This document shows, one piece after another, positions 1-7,507 of a stretch of 64,000 bases of DNA. Source of the DNA: CATQHD01 sp965243165 (lineage in GTDB: Bacteria > Actinomycetota > Acidimicrobiia > Spongiisociales > Spongiisociaceae); contig OZ251535.1 in the NCBI GenBank assembly GCA_965243165.1, forward strand, positions 2,542,001 through 2,606,000, in the 5' to 3' direction. The position numbers and the translations under genes were made by a program. Numbering within the stretch: position 1 is the first letter of the stretch; each line of letters opens with the position of its first letter. The notes below the pieces were generated by a model. The model was not told where the DNA came from and did not search any database. It worked only from the letters and a program-made list of their open reading frames with translations.

Positions 1-685
1 GCTCGTCGAGCAGGCGCAGGTCGGCCTCCGCCAGGCCGGCCAGCTCGGCCAGCCGCACCCCGATCCCCGGAGCGAGGGTCCGCTCCCAGGCGGCCAAGGC
101 CCGGCGGATGCGGACCCGGCGAAAGGAGAGGTCCTGGTTGGCGGGGTCGTCCACGAAGGGAAGCCCCAGCAAGACGGCGAGTTCCCGCGTCTCGCCGCGG
201 GCCGTGTCGAGCATCGGCCTCACCAGCCGCCCCCGCCGGCGGCGGATGCCCCGCAGCCCGTCGAGGCCGGCCCCGCGCATCAGGTTGCCGAGCACCGTTT
301 CGGCCTGGTCGGTGAGGGTGTGGCCGGTAGCGATCAGCTCCCCGCCGCCGGCCTCCCCTTCCAGAGCCGCGTAGCGGGCCGACCGCGCCGCCGCTTCGGG
401 TGATCCGGGCCCGGAGGCGTCGACCCGGACCGTCGTCAGGTCCATGTCCAGCCGGGAGGCCACCGCCTCGGCGGCGGCCTCCATCCGGTCCGAGGCAGGC
501 CAGCCGTGATGAACGTGCACCGCCCGCACCCGCCGCCCGGTCTGCTGCAGCGCCCAGGCCAGCACCGCGCTGTCCGCCCCTCCGCTCAGGGCGGCGGCGG
601 CGGGGGAGGAATCCCCGGCCAGGGCGCGGGCCGCCCCCGCCGCCGCCTCCGATCCGAGCCGGTTCAGCCGACGCGAACCAGCCAT
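1..685 (-). CDS. tilS: tRNA(Ile)-lysidine synthase, C-terminus cut by window edge
   Basis: TilS modifies the wobble cytidine of the AUA-reading tRNA-Ile to lysidine using ATP. The N-terminal half is visible: the PP-loop SGGADS lies near residue 36, followed by the region VRAVHVHHGW and the HTLTDQAET segment typical of N-type ATP pyrophosphatases. The ATG at 685 is preferred because it gives the PP-loop its usual short N-terminal extension; the gene then overlaps the upstream metalloprotease by 22 bp, which implies translational coupling. In actinobacteria the order DUF2342 protease, tilS, hpt, ftsH is common, so hpt may lie just left of the window (inference). The reading frame is open throughout the visible part. 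Confidence 0.9.
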   Translation of the reverse strand, partial: MAGSRRLNRLGSEAAAGAARALAGDSSPAAAALSGGADSAVLAWALQQTGRRVRAVHVHHGWPASDRMEAAAEAVASRLDMDLTTVRVDASGPGSPEAAARSARYAALEGEAGGGELIATGHTLTDQAETVLGNLMRGAGLDGLRGIRRRRGRLVRPMLDTARGETRELAVLLGLPFVDDPANQDLSFRRVRIRRALAAWERTLAPGIGVRLAELAGLAEADLRLLDE

Positions 686-1731
686 GCTTCGGGGTCGGCG
701 ATCTCGGCGCGGGTGGGCAAGGTCTCGGGAGACTGCCAGGCCAGATCGACCGCCCCCCACCCCGCCCGCCGCTCCACAGCCGAGATGAACTCCTTTCCCT
801 CCTCGTACTGGCGCATCTTCATCTCCAAACCGGCGAGCCGCATCAGCGCCGCCGCCCGCGGGCTGCGCCGCCGGCGGGAAACCAGGCTGGCCATGCGCCG
901 CCAAGAGACGAGCTCGCGGGCGCCGATCCGGTCCATCACCGCATGGCCGTGCCCTTCCAGCAGCGACATGAGCGCCTGCACCCGGTCGATGGACCGGAGC
1001 TCGTCGGGGGAGGCCATCAGGCCGAGCAGCCCGGCCTCTCCCAACGGAGAACCGGCCCTCAGTCCGCCCCGCCGTATCCGGGAGGCCAACAGGGCCAGAC
1101 GGGACCGGTCGGGCCGGGAGAACGAGACCAGGCCGGAAGCGAGGCCGAGGAAGTACGACCTGAGCCACGGCACCCCCGCGAACTGAAGCCGGTGGGCCGA
1201 TTCGTGGAGGGCCACCCAGAACCGAAACTCGGAAGGGCGGAGCTGACGGCGGCGTTCGAACTCCAAGATGTTGGGGGCGGGCAGGCAGATCTCGCCTTCA
1301 CCCTCGGACGACGGGAGCACCAGCTCGTACTGGCCCAGCACGTGCCGGGACAGGAACCCCAGCAGGAGGCCCATCTCCATGGTCACAAAACGCCGGGAGA
1401 GGGCTTCGGCCACCCCTTCTTCCTCCAGCTGCCGGGCCGCTTGCTCGGCGGCGGGGGCCGCCAAGGCCGTGAAGAACGCCATGTTGCGCTCTATCCATTC
1501 CGCCCGGTCGATCACCGCCACCGCCGGGGGGCCGCCGCCGGACAGCCCGGTCTCCTCCTCCACCAGCCGGCAGGCCCGCTCGACCAGGCCGGGGGCCGCC
1601 TCCTCCAAAGCCGAGCGGTGGTACCCGCCGGCCAGGGGATAGTCCCCGGCCAGCCGGACGGCCGCTCGGGCGGCCTCTTGCAGACGGGGGTCCTGCTGCG
1701 GAGATAGGTTCGGTTCCATGCCGTGAATCAT
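664..1731 (-). CDS. Zinc-dependent metalloprotease, DUF2342 / 'coenzyme F420 biosynthesis-associated' family
   Basis: The 355-residue protein carries a zinc-binding HExxH motif (HESAH, about residue 177) in a helix-rich context characteristic of the DUF2342 family, which is almost confined to actinobacteria. The family label 'F420 biosynthesis-associated' comes from gene neighbourhood; no F420 enzyme function is shown. The length is as expected. A second ATG four codons downstream (MEPNLS) is an equally good start. The stop lies inside the 5' end of tilS, matching the conserved actinobacterial pair. Physiological substrate unknown. Confidence 0.85.
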   Translation of the reverse strand: MIHGMEPNLSPQQDPRLQEAARAAVRLAGDYPLAGGYHRSALEEAAPGLVERACRLVEEETGLSGGGPPAVAVIDRAEWIERNMAFFTALAAPAAEQAARQLEEEGVAEALSRRFVTMEMGLLLGFLSRHVLGQYELVLPSSEGEGEICLPAPNILEFERRRQLRPSEFRFWVALHESAHRLQFAGVPWLRSYFLGLASGLVSFSRPDRSRLALLASRIRRGGLRAGSPLGEAGLLGLMASPDELRSIDRVQALMSLLEGHGHAVMDRIGARELVSWRRMASLVSRRRRSPRAAALMRLAGLEMKMRQYEEGKEFISAVERRAGWGAVDLAWQSPETLPTRAEIADPEAWLVRVG

Positions 1732-1779
1732 ACGGCGGTCTGCGCCTGCAGCTCCCGCGTCGGCCCGGAGGGCCCGTAC

Positions 1780-2112
1780 CTACTCTATGACGCGGTATCG
1801 GTTCTTGGTGACCCTCACGAAATACATGATGACGGCGCCCACCACCGCCGCCGTACCGAGCACCAGGGACGCCGGCACCAAGAACCGGTAGGACCATTCG
1901 GGTTCAGGCGGCCCCGCCGGAGCTTCGGGGGCGGGGACAGCCGGTTCGGGAATCACGGCCTCGGCGGTTTCGGCCGGATCCGCGCCGTCCTCTTGGGCGG
2001 CGGCGGGTTGGACGAACAACACTCCCAGCAAGAGGCACAGCAACGCCGCCGCGGCGGATATCAAGAGGCCGCCGGTGCGGGCGGGGCGCGTCGAGGCGGT
2101 CATGTCTGTCAT
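1780..2112 (-). CDS. Small membrane protein, function unknown
   Basis: 110 residues with two hydrophobic stretches: residues about 15-38 (a signal peptide or first helix ending in QPAAAQ) and about 77-98 (second helix). An Ala/Pro/Glu-rich linker lies between them, and a short basic tail (RVTKNRYR) should be cytoplasmic. The likely topology is a signal-peptide-cleaved, single-span protein with a Pro-rich extracytoplasmic segment. It follows rsrA by 18 bp on the same strand, so it may be co-transcribed with sigR-rsrA. No family recognised. Confidence 0.6.
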   Translation of the reverse strand: MTDMTASTRPARTGGLLISAAAALLCLLLGVLFVQPAAAQEDGADPAETAEAVIPEPAVPAPEAPAGPPEPEWSYRFLVPASLVLGTAAVVGAVIMYFVRVTKNRYRVIE

Positions 2113-2130
2113 TCTAACCCGACCGCCGAG

Positions 2131-2376
2131 TCAGCGTCCGGAACGTTCCTGGATGGAAAGGCGGATGCGCTCGAGCATCTCCGGGGGGGCGTCGACCCTC
2201 ACGCGCTCTCGAATGAAGCGCATCAGTTTCTGTTCGAATTGGTAAGCCCGCCCGCAGGACCGGCAGGCGCGCAGGTGCATTCTGATCCGCACTCTGCGCA
2301 AGGTGCGCACCTCCCCGTCCATATAGGAGTAGAGCCGGGAGATGGCGCGCATGCACGGGTCGGAACTTCTGAACAC
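2131..2376 (-). CDS. rsrA: RsrA-type zinc anti-sigma factor (partner of SigR-like sigma)
   Basis: The 81-residue protein has the ZAS zinc motif: H34-x3-C38-x2-C41 with an additional Cys at position 8. The spacing C8/H34/C38/C41 is the same as the C11/H37/C41/C44 ligand set of Streptomyces RsrA, the disulfide-stress sensor that releases SigR when oxidised. The listed start is a GTG immediately beside the R1 element at 2380-2599, with no clear Shine-Dalgarno. An ATG overlapping the sigma stop (ATGA at 2616) opens a short frame that runs into the element, so the native start was probably displaced by the insertion (inference). Function should be retained because all four ligands remain. Confidence 0.8.
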   Translation of the reverse strand: MFRSSDPCMRAISRLYSYMDGEVRTLRRVRIRMHLRACRSCGRAYQFEQKLMRFIRERVRVDAPPEMLERIRLSIQERSGR

Positions 2377-2379
2377 GCT

Positions 2380-2599
2380 AACCCCGATGATTCACGAGAG
2401 CGGGGGCGGGCAGATGAAATAAGGGTTCGCATCCCTTCTGACCTGGGGTAATAATAATCATAACAACAGAGAAATCAATTTCTGATCAGATACGGGGCGT
2501 TCACCAACCGGTGAAAGCCGCTTCGGGGTCTGGGAGGTGCGGGCTGATGAACCGGCGCGGCCGGCGGCCCGCCCCGCCGGGGCATGGATGATCGGGGTT
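2380..2599. mobile_element. R1 MITE-like element, copy 1, between sigR and rsrA
   Basis: A 220-bp non-coding element bounded by 15-bp inverted repeats: AACCCCGATGATTCA on the left and TGGATGATCGGGGTT on the right. The interior includes a GTTCACC...GGTGAA hairpin and a TGATGAACCGGCGCGG motif that recur in the other copies (5053-5249, 25361-25563, partial at 26877). It encodes nothing. A matching target duplication is not evident; a TA dinucleotide abuts one end only. It occupies a junction where sigR and rsrA are normally contiguous. Confidence 0.75.
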
Positions 2600-2612
2600 G
2601 ATTTTCGTTCTT

Positions 2613-3224
2613 TCATCGGCGGTCTCCGGCGGTTTCCACCAAGCCGTGCTCCTGGGCTGATCTCCATAACGCCTTCTGCAGAGCTTTTCTTCCCCGGTGG
2701 AGGCGGGACATCACCGTCCCCATCGGAATATCCAGCGCGGCGGCGATCTCCTTGTAGGAAAAGCCCTGGATGTCGGCGAGCAACACCGGCATCCGGTGCG
2801 CCTCCGGCAGGCTGTCGATGGCCCGGTGAACGTGCGCCGCTTCCAGCGAGTCGAACATCTGCTCCTCCACCGGGCGCAGCTCCTTGTCACCGGCGGAGAT
2901 CTTCCGGTACATGTACAGGTCTCCCACATCGTCGGCCAGCTCGACCTCGCGCGGCCGCCGTTGCCGTTTGCGGTAACCGCCGATGAAGGTGTTGGTGAGG
3001 ATGCGGTGAAGCCAAGCCCGCAGGTTGGTGCCCTCGGCGAACTGGCCGTAGGCCTTGTACGCCTTCAGATAGGTCTCTTGGACCAGGTCCTCGGCGTCCG
3101 CCCGGTTCCTGGTCATGCGGAGGGCAGCGCTGTACAGCGGGGTGGCGTACTGCAGAGCCTCCCGCTCGAAATTCGCCTTGTCCGCCATACTCCCATCGCT
3201 CCCCGGCGCTTCGTCCGCCGCCAT
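2613..3224 (-). CDS. sigR: ECF RNA polymerase sigma factor, SigR/SigH type
   Basis: Region 2 contains the DAEDLVQETYLKAY core-binding and -10 recognition stretch, and region 4 ends with GFSYKEIAAALDIPMGTVMSRLHRGR, the helix-turn-helix for -35 recognition. Length and sequence fit the SigR/SigH thiol-oxidation group (203 residues here). The ATG at 3224 is chosen because GAGGAA lies seven bases upstream; an in-frame Met at 3188 is the alternative. The downstream rsrA homologue supports the role. In this group sigma directs thioredoxin, mycothiol and protease genes (family knowledge). The stop overlaps an ATGA that probably was the original start of rsrA. Confidence 0.9.
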   Translation of the reverse strand: MAADEAPGSDGSMADKANFEREALQYATPLYSAALRMTRNRADAEDLVQETYLKAYKAYGQFAEGTNLRAWLHRILTNTFIGGYRKRQRRPREVELADDVGDLYMYRKISAGDKELRPVEEQMFDSLEAAHVHRAIDSLPEAHRMPVLLADIQGFSYKEIAAALDIPMGTVMSRLHRGRKALQKALWRSAQEHGLVETAGDRR

Positions 3225-3296
3225 GTTACCGGTTCCTCTGTTCCTATGCCCCCGCCGCCGGGAACCGGGCGGCGGCGGGGGGCGCCAAGGCCCCGG

Positions 3297-3369
3297 AGCC
3301 GGAGAGGGGAATCGAACCCCTGACCTGCTCATTACGAGTGAGCCGCTCTGCCGACTGAGCTACTCCGGC
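3297..3369 (-). tRNA. tRNA-Thr (anticodon CGT)
   Basis: A complete cloverleaf is readable on the minus strand. The acceptor GCCGGAG pairs with CTCCGGC. The D-arm is TAGCTCAGTCGGCAGAGC. The anticodon stem GCTCA/TGAGC carries loop CTCGTAA, so the anticodon is CGT. The T-arm is GGGTTCGATTC with stem GTCAG/variant. The discriminator is U and CCA is not encoded. It lies 72 bp upstream of the sigR start in the same orientation. Confidence 0.95.
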
Positions 3370-3460
3370 CGGAGGCTCATTCTAGCGGCCGGGTGTGACA
3401 TTCATCATCTCATTCAATTTCATTCGAGGCGCCGCCCGGCGGCGGACGGCCGCGGGCGGG

Positions 3461-5008
3461 TCAGCCCCCGGCCAGGTTCATGGTGCGGACCAGCAAGGCG
3501 GCCAGCACCGCCCGAGACACCGGACGGTCGGGGCAGAACCGGGCCGGCTCGACCGAACAGCCTGCGGTGACTCCCGCCGCGTACAGGGATTCGGCGGCCC
3601 TCACCGCATCGTCCGGCCGGCCCGCCATGTCGGTGAACACCCTTTCGGCCGGGTCCGCATCCGCCGCCCGGAGGTGGGGGAAGGCCGCCGCCAGCATCTG
3701 CGCCAGCTCCGACCGAGAGACCGGACCGCCGGGGTCGAACCTCCCGTCCGGCGCCTCCATCACCCCCGCCGACACCGCCCACCGCGCCGCCTCGGCGTAC
3801 CAGGCGCCGGCCGGAACGTCCCGCAAGGCCAGACCCCCGCCGGCCGCCGGGGCGCCCCGCAGCCGGGCAACCCCCTCGGCCAGGAACGCCGCCGCTTGGG
3901 CGCGGTCGACCGGGCCCTCCGGACAGAACCCCTCCGCAACCTCGCAGCCCCCCACCCCCCACGACGACAGGTAGGCGATCTCGGCCCGGTGGGGGCTGCG
4001 GTCGTCGTCGCAGAACGGCTCGGCATAGAACCCCCTCCAGATCTCCGCCAGCTCGAACGGCATCGACCCGGTGACCCCGCTCCGGCACAGATCCAGGATC
4101 CGCAGGCTGCCGCCGTTGGCGGGCGCCAAACCGGCCAGCTGGTCCGGCAGCCGACCCGACAGCCGATTGCCGCTCAGGTACAGCCGCTCGAGTTGCGTCA
4201 AAGCTCCCAGCTCGGCGGGCACCCGGCCGGACAGCAGGTTGTTCCTCAGCCACAGCATCTCCAGATTGGACAGGCTGCCCAGCTCGGGCGGAATCGGCCC
4301 CGACAGCCGGTTCCGGTCGAAGTCCAGGTAGGTCAGCTTCACCAGGCGCCCGAGCTCGGCCGGGATGGGGCCGCTCAGCTGGTTGTCGAAGAAGGCCATC
4401 CGTTCCATGTCGACCAGGTTGCCCAGCTCGGGCGGGATCGGCCCCGACAAGGAGTTGCTGTTGAGATGCATCTGGTAGAGGCCGGTCAAAGTCCCCAACT
4501 CGGCGGGGATGGGTCCGGTGAGGCGGTTGTGGTTGAAGAATATCTCGGCCAAGGCGGTCAGCCGGGCGGTCTCGACCGGAATGGTCCCGCCGATGTCCTG
4601 GAACGACAGGTTCAGAGTAACGACCCGCGGGGCGCCGTCGACGAGGCCGATGCGGATGCCGTTCCAGGTGAACCCGACGCCCCAGGTGCGCAGGGAATGG
4701 CCGGCGGGCAGGCCGGCGTTGGCCGGGTCGGACAGCCAATGGTTGCGCATGGCGGTCAGCGCCCGGCAGTCGGAGGCCAGCCCGGGGTAGGCCTCGGCGT
4801 CGAAGCCGTAACTCCCGTCCGAGCACCTGGCCGGATCCAGATCCGGCGCCGCCGCCGGGGCGGGCGAATCAATCGGAGCTGCCTCCCCCCCGGTCTGCCC
4901 CGCCGCCGGGGAGGCGGCCAACACCGCCAAGACAACCAGCGCCGCCGACGCGCCGGACCTTGGAATCGAAGCGCCCGCACCCCTCATGCTCCGGCTGAGA
5001 CCGCCCAT
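3461..5008 (-). CDS. Secreted leucine-rich-repeat protein with C-terminal SLH modules
   Basis: From the ATG at 5008 the protein has 515 residues, starting with a signal peptide (hydrophobic ALVVLAVLAASPAAG). A central block of about seven LRRs follows the plant-like consensus LxGxIPxxLGxL (for example LSGPIPPELGNL). The C-terminal half holds SLH-like modules: VSRSELAQML with RFDPGG, and VSRAVLAALL with CPDRP. Such SLH modules usually anchor proteins to secondary cell-wall polymers. The ATG at 5008 is preferred over the one at 5074 because it has a GGGAGGAG ribosome site and because the longer version would read into the R1 element. Likely a surface adhesion or matrix protein; ligand unknown. 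Confidence 0.8.
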   Translation of the reverse strand: MGGLSRSMRGAGASIPRSGASAALVVLAVLAASPAAGQTGGEAAPIDSPAPAAAPDLDPARCSDGSYGFDAEAYPGLASDCRALTAMRNHWLSDPANAGLPAGHSLRTWGVGFTWNGIRIGLVDGAPRVVTLNLSFQDIGGTIPVETARLTALAEIFFNHNRLTGPIPAELGTLTGLYQMHLNSNSLSGPIPPELGNLVDMERMAFFDNQLSGPIPAELGRLVKLTYLDFDRNRLSGPIPPELGSLSNLEMLWLRNNLLSGRVPAELGALTQLERLYLSGNRLSGRLPDQLAGLAPANGGSLRILDLCRSGVTGSMPFELAEIWRGFYAEPFCDDDRSPHRAEIAYLSSWGVGGCEVAEGFCPEGPVDRAQAAAFLAEGVARLRGAPAAGGGLALRDVPAGAWYAEAARWAVSAGVMEAPDGRFDPGGPVSRSELAQMLAAAFPHLRAADADPAERVFTDMAGRPDDAVRAAESLYAAGVTAGCSVEPARFCPDRPVSRAVLAALLVRTMNLAGG

Positions 5009-5052
5009 CTCTCCTCCCGATCCGGCTCGGCTGTTTACAGGGTTGTAATTAT

Positions 5053-5249
5053 AACCCCGATTATTCATATCCACGCGGGGCGGGCCGTCGTCCGCGCCTG
5101 TTCACCCCAGACCCAGAACCGGCGGCCTTCACCCGGCAGGTGAACCTCGAGTTCTGATCAGACAGTATCTCACTGTTATCACCCCAGGCCAGAGGGATGC
5201 AGGCGCGCATTTCATCTGCCCGCCCCCACTCTCGTGAATTATCGGGGTC
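5053..5249. mobile_element. R1 MITE-like element, copy 2 (inverted)
   Basis: About 197 bp, with ends AACCCCGATTATTCAT and GTGAATTATCGGGGT. It is in reverse orientation to copy 1 and shares its internal blocks (TTCACC...GGTGAA, TCTGATCAGA, CATCTGCCCGCCCCC). It sits just upstream of the LRR-SLH gene and could influence its promoter region. No coding capacity. Confidence 0.7.
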
Positions 5250-5328
5250 AAACCGGCTGTGAGATTCGGCGGTTTCATCAGGGCCGTAGGAGTGGAGCGG
5301 AACGCCGCGCCGCCGGCATGGGCGGGGG

Positions 5329-5976
5329 TCATGACCGAGAGAGCGGACAGACCGCCGCCGACCGTCTGATCTCCCGGTCCAGAACCTGCCGCACCGCTTC
5401 GGTCAAGTCGCCCGCCGGATCCTTGCTGCCGGCGAAATCCTCCGGGCGGAGGGCGGCGCCCACCGCCACCCGGATCGGCGACCGGTGCAGCCGCAGGCGG
5501 TCGATCGGCATGGCGCGCTGGGTCCCCCACACCGCCACCGGCACGATCGGAACCCCGGCCCGGAGGGCCAGCCAGGCGGCCCCTCCAGCCAGCGGGAGCT
5601 CCCCCCATCGCCGCACCCGGCGGCCCTCCGGAAACACCCCCACCGCTCCCCCCGACCCCAGATGCCGGAGAGCCTCGCGCAGCGCCCCGACCGGACGCCG
5701 GCCTTCCCTGGGCATCGGGATGGCCCTGAACAGGCGGAAGGCGGCGTCCAAGAAAATGGACTCGCCCCACAGCTCGTCGAGGGCCATGAAGCGCACCGGA
5801 CGCCGCAGCGCCAAGCCCGCGAAGACCGGATCGAGGTGCGACAGATGGTTGACGGCCGCCACCCAGGGGCCGGCGGGCGGGGGTTCCCGAATCACCTCCG
5901 AATATGGAAACCAGGCGGCGGCCGCCCGGGCCGGGGGCCGGCAGGCGGCCCACAGCACCCGGTCGGCCTTCCTCAC
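5329..5976 (-). CDS. plsC: 1-acyl-sn-glycerol-3-phosphate acyltransferase family protein
   Basis: The 215-residue protein contains the catalytic NHLSHLD (HxxxxD) motif near residue 43 and the FPEGRR substrate-binding motif near residue 115, in the order typical of PlsC/LPLAT acyltransferases. The enzyme would acylate lysophosphatidate or a related lysolipid at the inner membrane during phospholipid synthesis. A GVPIVPVAVWG segment (motif IV) is also present. It is followed on the same strand by no coupled gene; the potassium channel lies immediately upstream with a 56-bp gap. Exact acyl acceptor not determinable. Confidence 0.88.
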   Translation of the reverse strand: MRKADRVLWAACRPPARAAAAWFPYSEVIREPPPAGPWVAAVNHLSHLDPVFAGLALRRPVRFMALDELWGESIFLDAAFRLFRAIPMPREGRRPVGALREALRHLGSGGAVGVFPEGRRVRRWGELPLAGGAAWLALRAGVPIVPVAVWGTQRAMPIDRLRLHRSPIRVAVGAALRPEDFAGSKDPAGDLTEAVRQVLDREIRRSAAVCPLSRS

Positions 5977-6032
5977 GCCCCCTCGAGATCCCGAGCCCGC
6001 CCCCGGCCGGGCGGCAGCCGAGGCCCGGCCCG

Positions 6033-7070
6033 TCAGGACAAACCCGACCGGACCCGCAGCGCCGCCAGCTGCTCGTCGGTCCCCAGCGCAATGAACATAT
6101 CGCCGGGCGCGAACACGAATCGAGGAGGCAGGCTGGTGATATAAGAACCGCCCCGGCGCACGGCCAGCACGTTGGCCCCGGTGGTGTTGCGGATGCGGCA
6201 GTCCTCGAGAGAGCGGTGAACGAAGTCCGAACCCTCGGGTATCAGGAACTCCGCCAAGCGCACCTCAAAATCACCGTCGTGCATCACCACGTCCAAGAAC
6301 TCGGCGACCTCGGGGTGCGACACCAGAGCCGCCATCCGGGCGCCGCCGATCAGGTGGGGGTTGACCACCCGGTCGGCGCCCGCCTGCCGCAGTTTGTGTT
6401 CGGTGGCCGGCTCGTTGACCCGGGCCACGATGAAGAGGCGGGGGTTGAGCGACCGGGCGGTCAGGGTCACGAACAGGTTGTCGACGTCGGAGTCGAGCGC
6501 CACCACCAGGGTCTTGGCCCGTTCCAGGCCCGCCCGCACCAGGACGGCGTCGTCCGTGGCGTCCCCCACGATCAGCAGCCTGTCGTCGATCCGTTTGGGT
6601 TCCAGCCGGTCGACCACCACGATTTCCCCGCCCGTCCGCCGCAGCTCGCCCGTTATGGCGCGGCCGACCCGCCCGTAACCGCACAGGACTGCATGGCCTT
6701 CGAGCCGGTCTATCTGCTGCTGCATACGGCGCCTCCGAAACCGGCCGTCGAGCCGGCCCTCGAACATCGTCTCGATGAGCACGCCCAGGGTATACAGCGA
6801 CGTGCCCGTACCGAACAGGATGAGGAAGATAGTGAAGACCTGGTAGCCGCCGCCCGCCATCCCGATCTCGCGGTACCCCACGGTCGAGATGGTGACCACC
6901 GTCTGGTACAGGGCGTCGAGCGGCGTCAGCCCGAGGGAAATGTAGCCCATGGTCCCCAGCACCAACACCAATATCAACAGCGCCACCCCTCGGCGGAAGC
7001 GCCTCCAAGGATCCTTGGAGTCGGCGGACCTCCCTTCGCGGTCGCGGAACTTGTGGCCCAGCCCTTTCAT
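6033..7070 (-). CDS. Two-TM potassium channel with RCK (TrkA-N/TrkA-C) gating domain
   Basis: Residues about 27-50 form TM1. A pore helix and filter follow (TISTVGYREI, TVGY), then TM2 (about 77-98). After that comes a Rossmann-type RCK domain beginning VLCGYGRVGRAI with an acidic VVVDRLEP strand end, and a C-terminal TrkA-C domain of about 80 residues. Architecture and 345-residue length match MthK/Kch-like channels whose RCK domains respond to Ca2+, nucleotides or c-di-AMP (family knowledge). The filter has Arg after TVGY instead of the textbook Gly; that variant occurs in this prokaryotic subgroup to my recollection but deserves checking. Confidence 0.87.
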   Translation of the reverse strand: MKGLGHKFRDREGRSADSKDPWRRFRRGVALLILVLVLGTMGYISLGLTPLDALYQTVVTISTVGYREIGMAGGGYQVFTIFLILFGTGTSLYTLGVLIETMFEGRLDGRFRRRRMQQQIDRLEGHAVLCGYGRVGRAITGELRRTGGEIVVVDRLEPKRIDDRLLIVGDATDDAVLVRAGLERAKTLVVALDSDVDNLFVTLTARSLNPRLFIVARVNEPATEHKLRQAGADRVVNPHLIGGARMAALVSHPEVAEFLDVVMHDGDFEVRLAEFLIPEGSDFVHRSLEDCRIRNTTGANVLAVRRGGSYITSLPPRFVFAPGDMFIALGTDEQLAALRVRSGLS

Positions 7071-7084
7071 GCTGCGTATTTTCT

Positions 7085-7130
7085 AGCGGCCCTGATCGTT
7101 CATGTCCATGCGGGGCGGCCGCCGGCCGCG
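7085..7130. mobile_element. Possible R1 end remnant
   Basis: The sequence CCCTGATCGTTCATGTCCATG followed by CGGGGCGGCC resembles one terminus of R1 copy 2 (CCCCGATTATTCATATCCACGCGGGGCGGGCC) with scattered differences. The rest of the element is missing. It lies just upstream of the potassium channel gene. Confidence 0.35.
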
Positions 7131-7165
7131 CCGCGGGCGAAGCAGGGCCGAACCGGCGGGCCCGA

Positions 7166-7447
7166 TCAGGAGCGGAGGGCCCCCGCCCTGGAGCGGTAGT
7201 CCTGTGCGATCTCGTCCAGAGCTCCCGGGTCGAACCCGACCACCCGGCGGCCGCCGTAGACCAGGTACGGCACCACCAGCTCACCGGTGAGCTCCAGCAA
7301 CTCGGCCCGGGCTCGGCCGCTCTGGCGGATATTGCGGTCGTCGAACTCGACGGACTGGGCGGCCAGGTAGTCGCGCACCCGGCAGCATTCCTGTCAGGTG
7401 GGGGTGCGGGCCTCGGTGTTGAGGCTGTAGAGCACAGGACGTTCCAT
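7166..7447 (-). CDS. Glutaredoxin-like protein with in-frame UGA (candidate selenocysteine, UxxC)
   Basis: Starting at ATG 7447 (GGAGGG just upstream), the frame reads 17 codons (ending EARTPT), then TGA at 7394-7396, then QECCRVRDYL and 70 further residues to 7166. The downstream part is a glutaredoxin fold: VVPYLV carries the cis-Pro and VVGFDPGALDE the C-terminal helix. The TGA falls exactly where the first Cys of the CxxC redox motif should be, giving U-Q-E-C. A hairpin suitable as a bacterial SECIS lies 11 nt after the TGA. A Cys-to-stop mutation is the alternative. If read through, it would be a 93-residue selenoprotein redoxin; Sec machinery genes are not in the window. Confidence 0.72.
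7362..7383 (-). promoter_or_regulatory. Candidate bacterial SECIS hairpin
   Basis: On the minus strand, 11 nt after the UGA, GCCGGGU pairs with ACCUGGC (seven pairs, one G-U) around an eight-nt loop GCGCGACU. The loop starts with G and begins 17 nt after the UGA. This fits the published bacterial SECIS model: a short stem, an apical loop 16-37 nt from UGA, and G within the first two loop positions. Structure predicted by eye only. Confidence 0.6.
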
Positions 7448-7463
7448 CGTTCCCTCCAAAACC

Positions 7464-7497
7464 CCGGCCGGGGGCTCTCAGGGAGGCCCCCGGCCGG
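7464..7497 (-). terminator. Intrinsic terminator after the amino-acid binding-protein gene
   Basis: A perfect 12-bp stem CCGGCCGGGGGC / GCCCCCGGCCGG with a ten-base loop is followed on the minus strand by GGTTTTGG. It begins about 11 bp after the stop of the substrate-binding protein and separates the ABC operon from the glutaredoxin-like gene. Confidence 0.75.
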
Positions 7498-7507
7498 TCA
7501 TGCCGGT

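Noticed and set aside
2458..2667. 69-codon minus-strand open frame across R1
   Set aside because: It begins at the ATG overlapping the sigR stop but runs through the MITE-like element; it is best seen as a disrupted rsrA start and not a gene.
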